A stretch of 33,361 nucleotides of DNA from an uncultured Muribaculaceae bacterium (lineage in GTDB: Bacteria > Bacteroidota > Bacteroidia > Bacteroidales > Muribaculaceae). The position numbers and the translations under genes are program-made. The notes below the pieces were generated by a model that was not told the DNA's origin, searched no databases, and saw only the letters and a program-made list of their open reading frames with translations. Shown piece after piece: positions 21,544-29,237 of this stretch. The stretch spans positions 1 through 33,361 of the forward strand of contig CAJTOB010000035.1 in the NCBI GenBank assembly GCA_910578035.1, in the 5' to 3' direction. The first letter of the stretch is position 1; each line of letters starts with the position of its first letter.

Positions 21544-24429
21544 ATGCAAAGCAAAGGAAATCTGGGCAGCATCGTAGCCGGTGTCATAGCCGTTTTCTTG
21601 GTATTGGTGTGTCTGTTCTATCTTTCGTTCACGTTCATTTCGAACAAGTACGAAAACCAGGCTGCAACCTATGCCATAGCAGAATCGGGCGACAACGACG
21701 ACGCAGCCTACAACAGGGCCTACAAGCACTACATGGATTCGCTCGGCGACCAGAAAGTCTATATGGGCGCTTACACTCTCAATCAGGTTCGTAAATGGGG
21801 CGTTGGCCTCGGTCTTGACCTCAAGGGCGGTATGAACGTTATCCTTCAGGTCGACATGCCCGACATGATGCGCGGCATGAAGAGCGGCGACACCGACTCT
21901 GTCTTCGAAGCTGCGCTTGCCGACGCAAACAAGCTCGTGGCAAGCCATCAGACCGACGACTTCGTAAGTTCCTTCGTTAAGAGCTACCGTCAGGCCAAGC
22001 CTATGGCCGACTTCTCGGTTCTCTTCCAGGACGTCGTTAAGCCCGGTATGAGCGATGACGCTGCCACTGCAGCCCTCAAAGCTCAGGTGAAAGACCGTGT
22101 AGACAACTCCGCAACAAACGTACTCCGCAACCGTATCGACCAGTTCGGCGTAGTTTCGCCCAACATTCAGGTGCTCAAAGGTAAGGACGGCCAGATTCTC
22201 CTCGAGCTCCCCGGCGTGAAAGACCACGAACGTGTCCGCGACCTGCTCCAGCGCTCGGCTAATCTCGAATTCTACGAGACATACCGCGCCGAAGAAATCG
22301 CCAACGCTCTCGGCTCGCTCGCCAACGCTCTGTCGAACGATACAACCGTAAACGTCGCTCCTTATATCGCCATGCTCCAGCAGGGCGCAGGCTACGGCGC
22401 AACCGTAGGCTATGCTCCCGACGCAAAGACCATGGACGCTATCAGCGCCGTGCTCGCAACCCCCAAGGCAAAGGCTCTTCTTCCCAACGACCTCAAACTC
22501 CGCTGGGGTGTGAAGCCTACTGTCCGTGTTGACGAAAACGGCAAGGAACACAACTTCGGCACACCCCTCTACGCCCTCCGCACAAACGGCGGCAAAGCCC
22601 GTCTCGACGGTCAGGCCGTGAGCGATGCCACCACAAACTATGATCCCCTCCGCGGCAACGAAGTTTCCATGCGCATGAACTCCACCGGCGCACGCCAGTG
22701 GGCCATCATCACCGGCCAGAACATCGGCAAGCAGGTGGCAATCGTTCTCGATGACATGGTTTACTCCGCTCCCAACGTCAACGACAAAATCGAAGGCGGC
22801 TCCTCGTCAATCACCGGCGACTTCGACCTCGACGAAGCCCGCGACCTCGCAAACGTGCTTAAGAGCGGCCGTATGGACGCCAAAGTGCACATCATTTCCG
22901 ACATGGTCGTAGGTCCGTCGCTCGGTCAGCAGGCTATCAACGCAGGCTTCATTTCCTTCGTTGTGGCTCTGGTGCTCCTCATGATTTTCATGATTGCATT
23001 CTATGGCGTGATGCCCGGCCTCATCGCCAACGTCTGCCTCATCTGCAACCTCTTCTTCACAATCGGTATCCTCGCCTCGTTCCAGGCAGTGCTCACCATG
23101 AGCGGTATCGCCGGTATCGTGCTCTCGCTCGGTATGGCTGTCGACGCCAACGTGCTCATCTTCGAGCGTACTAAAGAAGAGCTCCGCGCCGGCAAGAACG
23201 TGCGCAACGCCCTCGCCGACGGTTACAGCAACGCTTTCTCCGCTATATTCGACTCGAACCTTACTTCGATTATCACCGGTGTTATCCTTCTCGTAGTCGG
23301 TACAGGCCCCATCAAAGGCTTCGCCACCACCCTCATCATCGGTCTTATCTGCTCCTTCTTCACCGCTGTATATCTGAGCCGTCTGTTCTTCCTCTGGTTC
23401 TCTAAGACCAAGGCCTTCAACTCGCTCACATTCAGCACCGGCCTTTCGAAGAAGATGTTTGTCAACGCTCACATCAACTTCCTCGGCCAGCGTAAGGTTG
23501 CCTTCTCTGTTGTCGGCGTAATCGTCCTTATCGTAGCTGCATCGCTCTTCGTTCGCGGTCTCAACCGTGGTATCGACTTCTCCGGCGGCCGCAACTACAT
23601 CGTCAAGTTCGAGCGCCCCGTAGACACCCAGGAGCTCCAGCAGGTTCTCGCAGCCCAGTTCTCCGACGCTTCCACATCGGTAATCACCATTGAAAGCTCG
23701 AACCAGGTTCGCGTAAGCACCAACTACAAAATCAACTCCGAAGAAGCCGGCGTTGAAACCGAAATCACCGACAAACTCTTCGAAGCTCTCAAGCCCTACC
23801 TCCGCGAAGGCATGAGCGCAGCCGAGTTCTCCACCACCGACGCAAGCCAGGGCATCGTAAGCTCGCAGCTCGTAGGCCCCTCCATTGCAAACGACATGAA
23901 GACCAAGGCATACCTCGCAGTGACAATCTCTCTGCTTGCTATGTTCCTCTACATTCTTCTCCGTTTCCGCAACGTAGCCTTCTCGCTCGGCGCCCTTGCA
24001 GCCGTTGCCTTCACAGCATTCGCAATCATCGGCTTCTACTCGCTCTTCTATGGCATTCTGCCCTTCGCGATGGAAGTAGACCAGACCTTTATAGCGGCCA
24101 TTCTGACCGTTATCGGTTATCAGATCAACGATACCGTGGTTGTCTTCGACCGCGTGCGTGAAAACATCGGTCTCTATCCCAAGCAGGACTTCTTCACCAC
24201 CATCAACAACTCGATCAACACCACTCTTAGCCGTACCATCATGACCTCGGCTTCGACCCTCCTGGTGCTGCTCTGCATCTTCATTCTTGGTGGCGACGCA
24301 ATCCGCAGCTTCACCTTCGCAATGCTCTTCGGTGTAATCATCGGCACACTCGCTACAATCTACGTAGCCTGCCCCGTTGCTTACCTCACCGACAGCCGTC
24401 GCAAGGCCGCTGCCGCCAAAAAGAAATAA
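21544..24429 (+). CDS. secDF: SecDF protein translocase fusion
   Basis: A 961-residue fusion of SecD and SecF in one chain, the form usual in Bacteroidetes. An N-terminal membrane segment (about 6-33) is followed by the SecD signature VGLGLDLKGGMNVILQVD (about 92-109), the large periplasmic domain, and six membrane segments with AVDANVLIFERTKEEL. The SecF half starts near residue 640 with LGQRKVAFSVVG and RGIDFSGGRNYIVKFE and ends with six segments, including GYQINDTVVVFDRVREN. SecDF uses the proton gradient to pull exported proteins through SecYEG. Compared with E. coli, where secD and secF are separate genes, the junction is intact and in frame. Codons are strongly biased to C in third position, indicating high expression. 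A strong terminator follows. Confidence 0.97.
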   Translation: MQSKGNLGSIVAGVIAVFLVLVCLFYLSFTFISNKYENQAATYAIAESGDNDDAAYNRAYKHYMDSLGDQKVYMGAYTLNQVRKWGVGLGLDLKGGMNVILQVDMPDMMRGMKSGDTDSVFEAALADANKLVASHQTDDFVSSFVKSYRQAKPMADFSVLFQDVVKPGMSDDAATAALKAQVKDRVDNSATNVLRNRIDQFGVVSPNIQVLKGKDGQILLELPGVKDHERVRDLLQRSANLEFYETYRAEEIANALGSLANALSNDTTVNVAPYIAMLQQGAGYGATVGYAPDAKTMDAISAVLATPKAKALLPNDLKLRWGVKPTVRVDENGKEHNFGTPLYALRTNGGKARLDGQAVSDATTNYDPLRGNEVSMRMNSTGARQWAIITGQNIGKQVAIVLDDMVYSAPNVNDKIEGGSSSITGDFDLDEARDLANVLKSGRMDAKVHIISDMVVGPSLGQQAINAGFISFVVALVLLMIFMIAFYGVMPGLIANVCLICNLFFTIGILASFQAVLTMSGIAGIVLSLGMAVDANVLIFERTKEELRAGKNVRNALADGYSNAFSAIFDSNLTSIITGVILLVVGTGPIKGFATTLIIGLICSFFTAVYLSRLFFLWFSKTKAFNSLTFSTGLSKKMFVNAHINFLGQRKVAFSVVGVIVLIVAASLFVRGLNRGIDFSGGRNYIVKFERPVDTQELQQVLAAQFSDASTSVITIESSNQVRVSTNYKINSEEAGVETEITDKLFEALKPYLREGMSAAEFSTTDASQGIVSSQLVGPSIANDMKTKAYLAVTISLLAMFLYILLRFRNVAFSLGALAAVAFTAFAIIGFYSLFYGILPFAMEVDQTFIAAILTVIGYQINDTVVVFDRVRENIGLYPKQDFFTTINNSINTTLSRTIMTSASTLLVLLCIFILGGDAIRSFTFAMLFGVIIGTLATIYVACPVAYLTDSRRKAAAAKKK

Positions 24430-24449
24430 CCCCCTTCCATCATCATAGC

Positions 24450-24482
24450 AAAGCGGCGCGCCGAACCCCGGCGCGCCGCTTT
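24450..24482 (+). terminator. Intrinsic terminator of secDF
   Basis: A perfect 14-bp stem (AAAGCGGCGCGCCG and its complement) with a 5-base loop, followed by one more T, lies 20 bases after the secDF stop. Confidence 0.88.
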
Positions 24483-24681
24483 TGCTATGCCTGGCTGTCG
24501 GGCGATTGAGCGGACTTGCGCCTCAAACAGCAGAGGCATAATTCGCCGCATTTATTCAACCGCTATGTTGTTACCTGCACGGGATATGCGCCCAAACCAT
24601 AATCTTGAACCCTCCAAAGGAGTTCCCCTTAAATGCTACTGCATGCAATAATTTGTTGCGAAATATCAGCGTAATGATATG

Positions 24682-24733
24682 AAAAAAGTCTCGGAAAGGT
24701 CCTGCATATTCGCAAGATGCCATTTCGAGACTT
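24682..24733 (-). terminator. Terminator of the Crp/Fnr gene
   Basis: AAGTCTCG (24686-24693) and CGAGACTT (24726-24733) pair over a 32-base loop. On the minus strand the hairpin is followed directly by a T run (24687 to 24682). It is 28 bases after the gene's stop. Confidence 0.6.
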
Positions 24734-24760
24734 GATTTACGTATCTGCGGCTTAGCGTGG

Positions 24761-25336
24761 TTAGCCGGAGAAGAGGTCACGGCGCCCGCGGATGCGCGAT
24801 AGGGTTTCGGGCGCAATGTTGAGGTATTGTGCTATGTATTTGATGGGAATGCGCGCGGCTATATTGCGCCGCACGCGCATGAACACCCGGTAGCGTTCTG
24901 TGGCGTTGCTGGTCGAGAGCCACACGTAGCGGCGCTCAAGCGCGTAAATCTGTTCAAGCAGTACGGAACTCCACCATTTGCGCAGGTCGGCATAAGTGTC
25001 CAGCATGATGTTGAAATCCGAGAGGCTGACGGCAAGAACGCTGGAGTCTTCAAGAGCTTGAAGCGAAAGCACCGACGGCTCGCTATGGGCCATGGTGTGG
25101 ACAGATAGAAAAGGATCGCCGGGCACAGCGAAGAACAAAGTGTCCTCGCGTCCGCCAAATTCAGACGTGCCCCGCATCAAACCTTCGGTTATGAAGTATA
25201 TGAAATGGTTGACCGCCCCCTGGCGCACAAGAAACTCTTTTTTGCGGACGGCGACATGTGCCGCCACGCTTGCGAGCGCGCCGGCGGTCTCCTCGGACAC
25301 CGGGTAATCGATGTTTAGTATTTCAAGAAGATTCAT
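24761..25336 (-). CDS. Crp/Fnr-family transcriptional regulator
   Basis: A 191-residue protein from the ATG at 25336. An upstream in-frame start would add 22 hydrophobic residues not typical of the family. Residues about 20-115 are a cyclic-nucleotide-binding-like fold (KKEFLVRQGAVNHFIYFITEGLMR, then EDTLFFAVPGDPFLSV). Residues about 155-190 are the DNA-binding helices IPIKYIAQYLNIAPETLSRIRGR, where T and R in ETLSRIR face the operator. The cAMP-binding Arg-Ser pair of true Crp is absent and there are no clustered cysteines as in Fnr, so the signal is unknown. It is divergent from the secreted protein gene at 25681, and a palindrome lies before that gene. Confidence 0.9.
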   Translation of the reverse strand: MNLLEILNIDYPVSEETAGALASVAAHVAVRKKEFLVRQGAVNHFIYFITEGLMRGTSEFGGREDTLFFAVPGDPFLSVHTMAHSEPSVLSLQALEDSSVLAVSLSDFNIMLDTYADLRKWWSSVLLEQIYALERRYVWLSTSNATERYRVFMRVRRNIAARIPIKYIAQYLNIAPETLSRIRGRRDLFSG

Positions 25337-25595
25337 ATGCAAATTTATCGAAAAAATCGCGAGATTTTTACACCGACAAAATAAAAAGGTCAATGCTGCC
25401 ACGAATTATGCACAATTGGAACTGCTTCTTCTAAAACTTCAGCGGTGTGCGGGCATCCCAATGAAGAAACGTATAATGAAGATACCGGGGCGGTCGCCAG
25501 TAAGAATCGTCAATGGCCATATAGGACCTTCTGATATACTTCCGGTTGTAAAATTGGTGGAGTATACAGAATGCAATGCATTTGTTGATATTTAT

Positions 25596-25607
25596 TGACA
25601 TATGTCA
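25596..25607. promoter_or_regulatory. Palindrome TGACATATGTCA, candidate Crp/Fnr-type operator
   Basis: A perfect 12-bp palindrome preceded by T gives TTGAC-N4-GTCA, close in form to the Fnr-type box TTGAT-N4-ATCAA. If transcription of the secreted protein gene starts near 25642, the centre lies at about -41, the class II activator position. The nearby regulator gene is divergent. Confidence 0.6.
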
Positions 25608-25630
25608 TTTTTTTGGCGTTGGGCTTTTCG

Positions 25631-25638
25631 TAGCTTTG
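25631..25638 (+). promoter_or_regulatory. -7 box of the secreted anchor-J protein gene
   Basis: TAGCTTTG matches TAnnTTTG. The only TTTG upstream (25612-25615) is 15 bases away, too close for a good promoter, which suits a promoter that needs an activator at the palindrome 25596-25607. Confidence 0.5.
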
Positions 25639-25680
25639 CCACAACATAGTTTTACTAATCATTATGAGAAAGGATCGCTT

Positions 25681-27633
25681 ATGAAAAAGAATTACCTGAT
25701 GCTTTTGGCAGCCATGTCGCTTGCGCCATTGGCGCAAGCCGAGGACTGGTCTTATCTGGGCACCGGCACACTACTCGATGGCTGGGTCACCCCCGGTATT
25801 TATTTTCCTGTTAACGAGGTAAATCCCGAAAATTATATTTTTGAAGTGGAAATTTTCGAGAGCACTGAGACCCCCGGCAAGTACAAGCTGTCTTCGCCAT
25901 GGACCTCAGACAAATTTCCGTTCAAGCAGTTTAATAAGAATACCACCCCGAAGGATCTGATAATCGACGCATCGAATCCCGACTTTGTGCGCATCGACCC
26001 TCAGGAGAGTGGTTTCGTCCATAGCGATCCGAAATCGGGCAACTGGTACAATCCTTTCTATATAAGCTGCGATGGCACGCGCTATGAGCTTGAAGGCAAT
26101 AAAGAGGCCGATATCATCGAATATGGTTATGCTTCGACCATGAATGACGGCGTTATTACCATCAAGGCCAACTTTGGCAAGTATTCCAGCTTCTTCGAGG
26201 AATACGACATGGGCTATAAATGGTCTACATATACCAAAGGCTTGTCGATAATTACTCTTCCTAACGAGACACCCGCCGTATGGACGGAGAAGGGCGAGGT
26301 GACCTTTGTTGACGGCTGGATCACCCCCGGATATAAGGGCAATCCTGAAAAATATGCCTGGAAGGTCAAATATGAAGAGCTGGAGGGTCGGCCCGGGCTT
26401 TACCGTCTTGTCGATCCCTGGCATGCGGCAGGATGCCAGATCGCAAATATAAACACTAATACCACGACCGCTTATCTGGTGATTGACGCCACTGATCCCG
26501 AGGTGGTGCTGATAGAGCCGCAGTACAGCGGCTTCACAGCTCAGATTGACGGCAGAGACTATAATTTTACAGTGGCCAACGATGCCGGCATGCTTCACTG
26601 CCTGCAGCTTGTATCGACCGATGATATCAAGCAGTATTTCCCGGGCCGATGCGACAAATTACAGGATAATGTGGTGGTTGTATCTAAACCGATATTCGGT
26701 CCGAACTCTCAAAATGTAGGCGTACAGTGGACCGACAATGTCACCGGAGAAGTGTTACCTTACATGACCCGTATAATCTTCCCCGGTGGAGATGACACAC
26801 CGATTGAGCCGGATCCTTCGGAAGAACGTGATATCACTCTGTACGAAGGCTTCGAAGGAGGCTCGGGCGACATAAAGGACGACTGGATTCCTGCCGGCTG
26901 GACCGAAATCAACACATCTGATGCCAAGCCTACACAGCTTCAGCTGTCGCATAATGTCAACAATTCGTGGTGGTGTTCGGAGTCGAGCAACATGTATCAG
27001 GACATGACCATCGACGGCACCAAGGAAATGTTTATTCATTTCTCTTACGACGGAGACTGGTGTAACGATGCCGCTCAGGACGAATGGCTCGTGAGCCCGG
27101 AGGTGATACTAACAGAGGACGAACAGCTGCGCTTCCTGCATCAGGGTGATATATTCAAGGCGTTTGATTACAGCAAATTCGATGTCAACACCATGAAGTT
27201 CAGCGAACGCGTGAAGACCCACACCATGAAAGTGATGATCACTACCGACGGCGGCACCAGCTGGAACGAACTTTGGGACTGGGCTGATGCTGTGGCTCCG
27301 GGTATGACCGACCGCGAACTCTGGGACGAAGGTTATCTGCATCTTAAATCCTATATGATAGACCTTAGCGATTATGCACATAAGTCGGTGAAAATCGCAT
27401 TCCGCTATATGCGCGACCAGGGTGGCGACGTCGGCAATTCGATGATACTGGACAGAGTTGTAATCGACCACCCGAAGTCGGCGTCGCTCAAGGTTGTGGT
27501 TACCGACGATTACGACGGCCCCGTGCGTTATTACGATCTTCACGGTCGTATGGTCGACTACAACAGCGCGCTTCCGGGCATCTACATCGAGCGTGCCGGC
27601 GGCAAGACCGCAAGAAAGGTGATTAAAAGATAA
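25681..27633 (+). CDS. Secreted choice-of-anchor-J protein with duplicated N-terminal domain
   Basis: A 650-residue secreted protein from ATG 25681, which follows AAAGGA and begins the signal peptide (cleavage near AQA/E, residue 20). Residues about 24-125 and 203-310 are two copies of a beta-rich domain: both contain DGW-[IV]-TPG, a PGxY/xL-PW stretch, a TT-xx-LxIDA segment and a IxPQxSGF segment. Residues about 384-600 form a jelly-roll of the choice-of-anchor-J/MAM-like type (LYEGFEGGSGDIKDDWIPAGW, then DEWLVSPEV and SVKIAFRYM). The end (602-650) is short and of the Por/T9SS-like kind (RYYDLHGRMVDY...LPGIYIERAGG). Display on the surface and glycan or protein binding are inferred. A divergent Crp/Fnr regulator probably controls it. 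Confidence 0.82.
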   Translation: MKKNYLMLLAAMSLAPLAQAEDWSYLGTGTLLDGWVTPGIYFPVNEVNPENYIFEVEIFESTETPGKYKLSSPWTSDKFPFKQFNKNTTPKDLIIDASNPDFVRIDPQESGFVHSDPKSGNWYNPFYISCDGTRYELEGNKEADIIEYGYASTMNDGVITIKANFGKYSSFFEEYDMGYKWSTYTKGLSIITLPNETPAVWTEKGEVTFVDGWITPGYKGNPEKYAWKVKYEELEGRPGLYRLVDPWHAAGCQIANINTNTTTAYLVIDATDPEVVLIEPQYSGFTAQIDGRDYNFTVANDAGMLHCLQLVSTDDIKQYFPGRCDKLQDNVVVVSKPIFGPNSQNVGVQWTDNVTGEVLPYMTRIIFPGGDDTPIEPDPSEERDITLYEGFEGGSGDIKDDWIPAGWTEINTSDAKPTQLQLSHNVNNSWWCSESSNMYQDMTIDGTKEMFIHFSYDGDWCNDAAQDEWLVSPEVILTEDEQLRFLHQGDIFKAFDYSKFDVNTMKFSERVKTHTMKVMITTDGGTSWNELWDWADAVAPGMTDRELWDEGYLHLKSYMIDLSDYAHKSVKIAFRYMRDQGGDVGNSMILDRVVIDHPKSASLKVVVTDDYDGPVRYYDLHGRMVDYNSALPGIYIERAGGKTARKVIKR

Positions 27634-27685
27634 ATCCTGTATGAACGGACTCTCGAAGTCTGAATGCTAAGTAATAGATTGAGTA

Positions 27686-27719
27686 AGCGTTCCGTGCCAT
27701 TTTTTGGTGTCGGGACGCT
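27686..27719 (+). terminator. Terminator of the secreted anchor-J gene
   Basis: AGCGTTCCG pairs with CGGGACGCT (one G-T pair), continued by a weaker inner stem around a T-rich loop. It is 52 bases after the stop; a T run follows only at about 27737. Nothing else is seen in 27720-27835. Confidence 0.6.
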
Positions 27720-27835
27720 CATTGTGTCAGTAGTGATTTTTTAAATTGCGAATTACAATGACAAAAAGCTGCATAATATCAGTATATGGCATGTCTTTGC
27801 AGCCACCTGCATAAACATCCTCTTTGCCATGATAG

Positions 27836-27903
27836 ACCCCCATAAGGCTTTTAAGGTCTTAAAGTCATTAAAGGCCACAACATCCTAATCTCCTACCTTC
27901 ATA
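27836..27903. repeat. Degenerate AAGG/TTAAAG and CCTAATCTCC repeat tract
   Basis: Units such as AAGGCTTTT, AAGGTCTT, AAAGTCATT and AAAGGCC are followed by CATCCTAATCTCCTACC and ATATCCTCCTG, running into the last codons of the MscS gene. The second half resembles the C-rich tract at 20996-21083 (shared CCTAATC, ATATC and CTCCT words). Confidence 0.5.
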
Positions 27904-29074
27904 TCCTCCTGATATCGTTGCCTGCCGGGGTTTGGAACATGCGTAGGCCGAACTCGGCCACGATGGCGTAGATGTGGTCGAAAATATCGCTCTGTATGTT
28001 CTCGAAGGCTACCCATTCGACGGTATTTGTGAAGAAATACAGCTCGAGAGGCAAGCCCGAGGGTGTGGGGTCCAGCTGGCGCACCATCGCGGTCATAGAA
28101 TGGTTTACAGAAGGATGATGGTTTATATAATGGTCGAGATAGCGGCGCAGCAGATGGAGATTTACCGTGCGCGAGGCGTCGGCTATGTCGATGCCTTCGA
28201 GCCAGCCGCGTTCGGAGAGCGCGCTGAGCTCCTCGGGCGTGCAGAAACGCACCGAGTTGACGTCGATATATATGGGGCGCTCCACGCGTCGTCCGCCCGA
28301 TTCGCGCATGGCCTGATAATTGCGGAACGAGTCTGTCACAAGCGAGTAGGGCGGTATGGTGCTTATGGAATTATCCCAGTTTCTTACTTTTACGGTAGTT
28401 AGGGTTATCTCCATAACTTCGCCGTTGGCGCCGTGCCTTTCGGCCACAATCCAGTCGCCGATATGGAGCATTTTATTGACCGTGAGCTGCACTGAAGCCA
28501 CAAATCCGAGGATAGTGTCCTTGAAAACCAACATCATCACACCGGCGGTTGCTCCCAAGGCTGTCAGAATGGCTATGGGGCCTCGCCCGAAGAGTATGCT
28601 GCAGCATATCAGCACCCCTATGCAGATGGCAATCACCTTGATTGTCTGGAAGAGACCCCGCACGGCCCATATCTTGTAGCGGGGTCTTTTTTTGACGGCT
28701 TCATACAGATTGTCGGCCAAAATCATGATGATGTAGATATATGTGCCGAGTATGTAGAGCGCTGTGATTACGCCGAGCCAGTGGATTCCGTTTTCGCCTC
28801 CGCTGAAGAAGCCCGGAAGGAGCCAGTTGACAATCAGTGCCGGCACAAGCTGCGCGATGGCGTTGAGCATCTTGTTGTTGAGCAGATCGTCATCCCACTT
28901 TGTGCGGCTGATATGCTCTATGTAGTGCTCGATATACGGTATCACGAACTTGGCGAGTCTGAACGACATGTAGGCCATCAGGGCTATTCCGACGAGGATT
29001 ATAGCCGTGATGATGTTTGGAGCATAGTCTGTGCCGATATTATCGGCAAGAAAGGTCTTGATAGTCTCGAACAT
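27899..29074 (-). CDS. MscS-family mechanosensitive channel (YbdG-like)
   Basis: A 391-residue channel from the ATG at 29074; a start at 29167 would add 31 residues translated from the repeat tract. It has about five hydrophobic segments. The pore-lining segment and following conserved part are ILTALGATAGVMMLVFKDTILGFVASVQLTVNKMLHIGDWI near residues 178-218, then EVMEITLTTVKVRNWDNSISTIPPYSLV, the MscS beta domain. The C-terminal cytoplasmic domain (about 270-391) is of the longer YbdG type. It releases solutes during hypo-osmotic shock through the inner membrane. The gene follows fabF on the same strand, but a terminator-like hairpin lies between. Confidence 0.92.
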   Translation of the reverse strand: MFETIKTFLADNIGTDYAPNIITAIILVGIALMAYMSFRLAKFVIPYIEHYIEHISRTKWDDDLLNNKMLNAIAQLVPALIVNWLLPGFFSGGENGIHWLGVITALYILGTYIYIIMILADNLYEAVKKRPRYKIWAVRGLFQTIKVIAICIGVLICCSILFGRGPIAILTALGATAGVMMLVFKDTILGFVASVQLTVNKMLHIGDWIVAERHGANGEVMEITLTTVKVRNWDNSISTIPPYSLVTDSFRNYQAMRESGGRRVERPIYIDVNSVRFCTPEELSALSERGWLEGIDIADASRTVNLHLLRRYLDHYINHHPSVNHSMTAMVRQLDPTPSGLPLELYFFTNTVEWVAFENIQSDIFDHIYAIVAEFGLRMFQTPAGNDIRRI

Positions 29075-29098
29075 TGCTGATAAGCGACAGGTTATACA

Positions 29099-29228
29099 AG
29101 GAATAAGGGATAAGTAATAAGTAAGATGTAATAAGTGATGGGTAATAAGGAAAAAAGGAATAAGCAATAAGGCTCGGTGGCGGGAAGCCAGGTCCTTATT
29201 ACTTATTCCTTATTACTTATTTCTTAAA
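29099..29228 (-). repeat. ATAAG-type degenerate repeat with long hairpin after fabF
   Basis: The gap between fabF and mscS consists of AATAAGTAATAAGG-like units on the left (29100-29172) and their inverse on the right (29192-29222). The segments 29155-29172 and 29194-29211 pair over 18 bp with one mismatch. On the minus strand a six-T run follows (29156 to 29151), so it should terminate fabF transcription. The loop has an inner TGGC/GCCA pair. Confidence 0.7.
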
Positions 29229-29237
29229 GAAAATCGC

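Larger units (their letters stand above)
24430..24760. other. Non-coding region between convergent secDF and Crp/Fnr genes
   Basis: This 331-base gap has a terminator at each end (24450-24482 and 24682-24733). Between them, 24484-24680 shows no convincing reading frame, RNA gene or repeat. Confidence 0.6.
25337..25680. other. Divergent intergenic region between Crp/Fnr and secreted-protein genes
   Basis: Apart from the palindrome and -7 box on its right side, 25400-25575 holds an open frame on the plus strand that matches nothing I recognise; it lacks a promoter and shows no codon bias. I treat the region as non-coding. TAAATTTG next to the Crp/Fnr ATG (25339-25346, minus strand) may be its own -7 box, but no TTTG lies at the right distance. 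Confidence 0.5.

Noticed and set aside
21418..22551. 377-residue open frame on the minus strand
   Set aside because: Antisense to secDF, which has all family motifs and strong codon bias; the antisense product is composition-driven.
25311..25598. 95-residue open frame on the plus strand between the Crp/Fnr and anchor-J genes
   Set aside because: It overlaps the Crp/Fnr start, has no promoter or ribosome site, no recognisable domain, and its end lies in the palindrome region. A gene remnant cannot be excluded.
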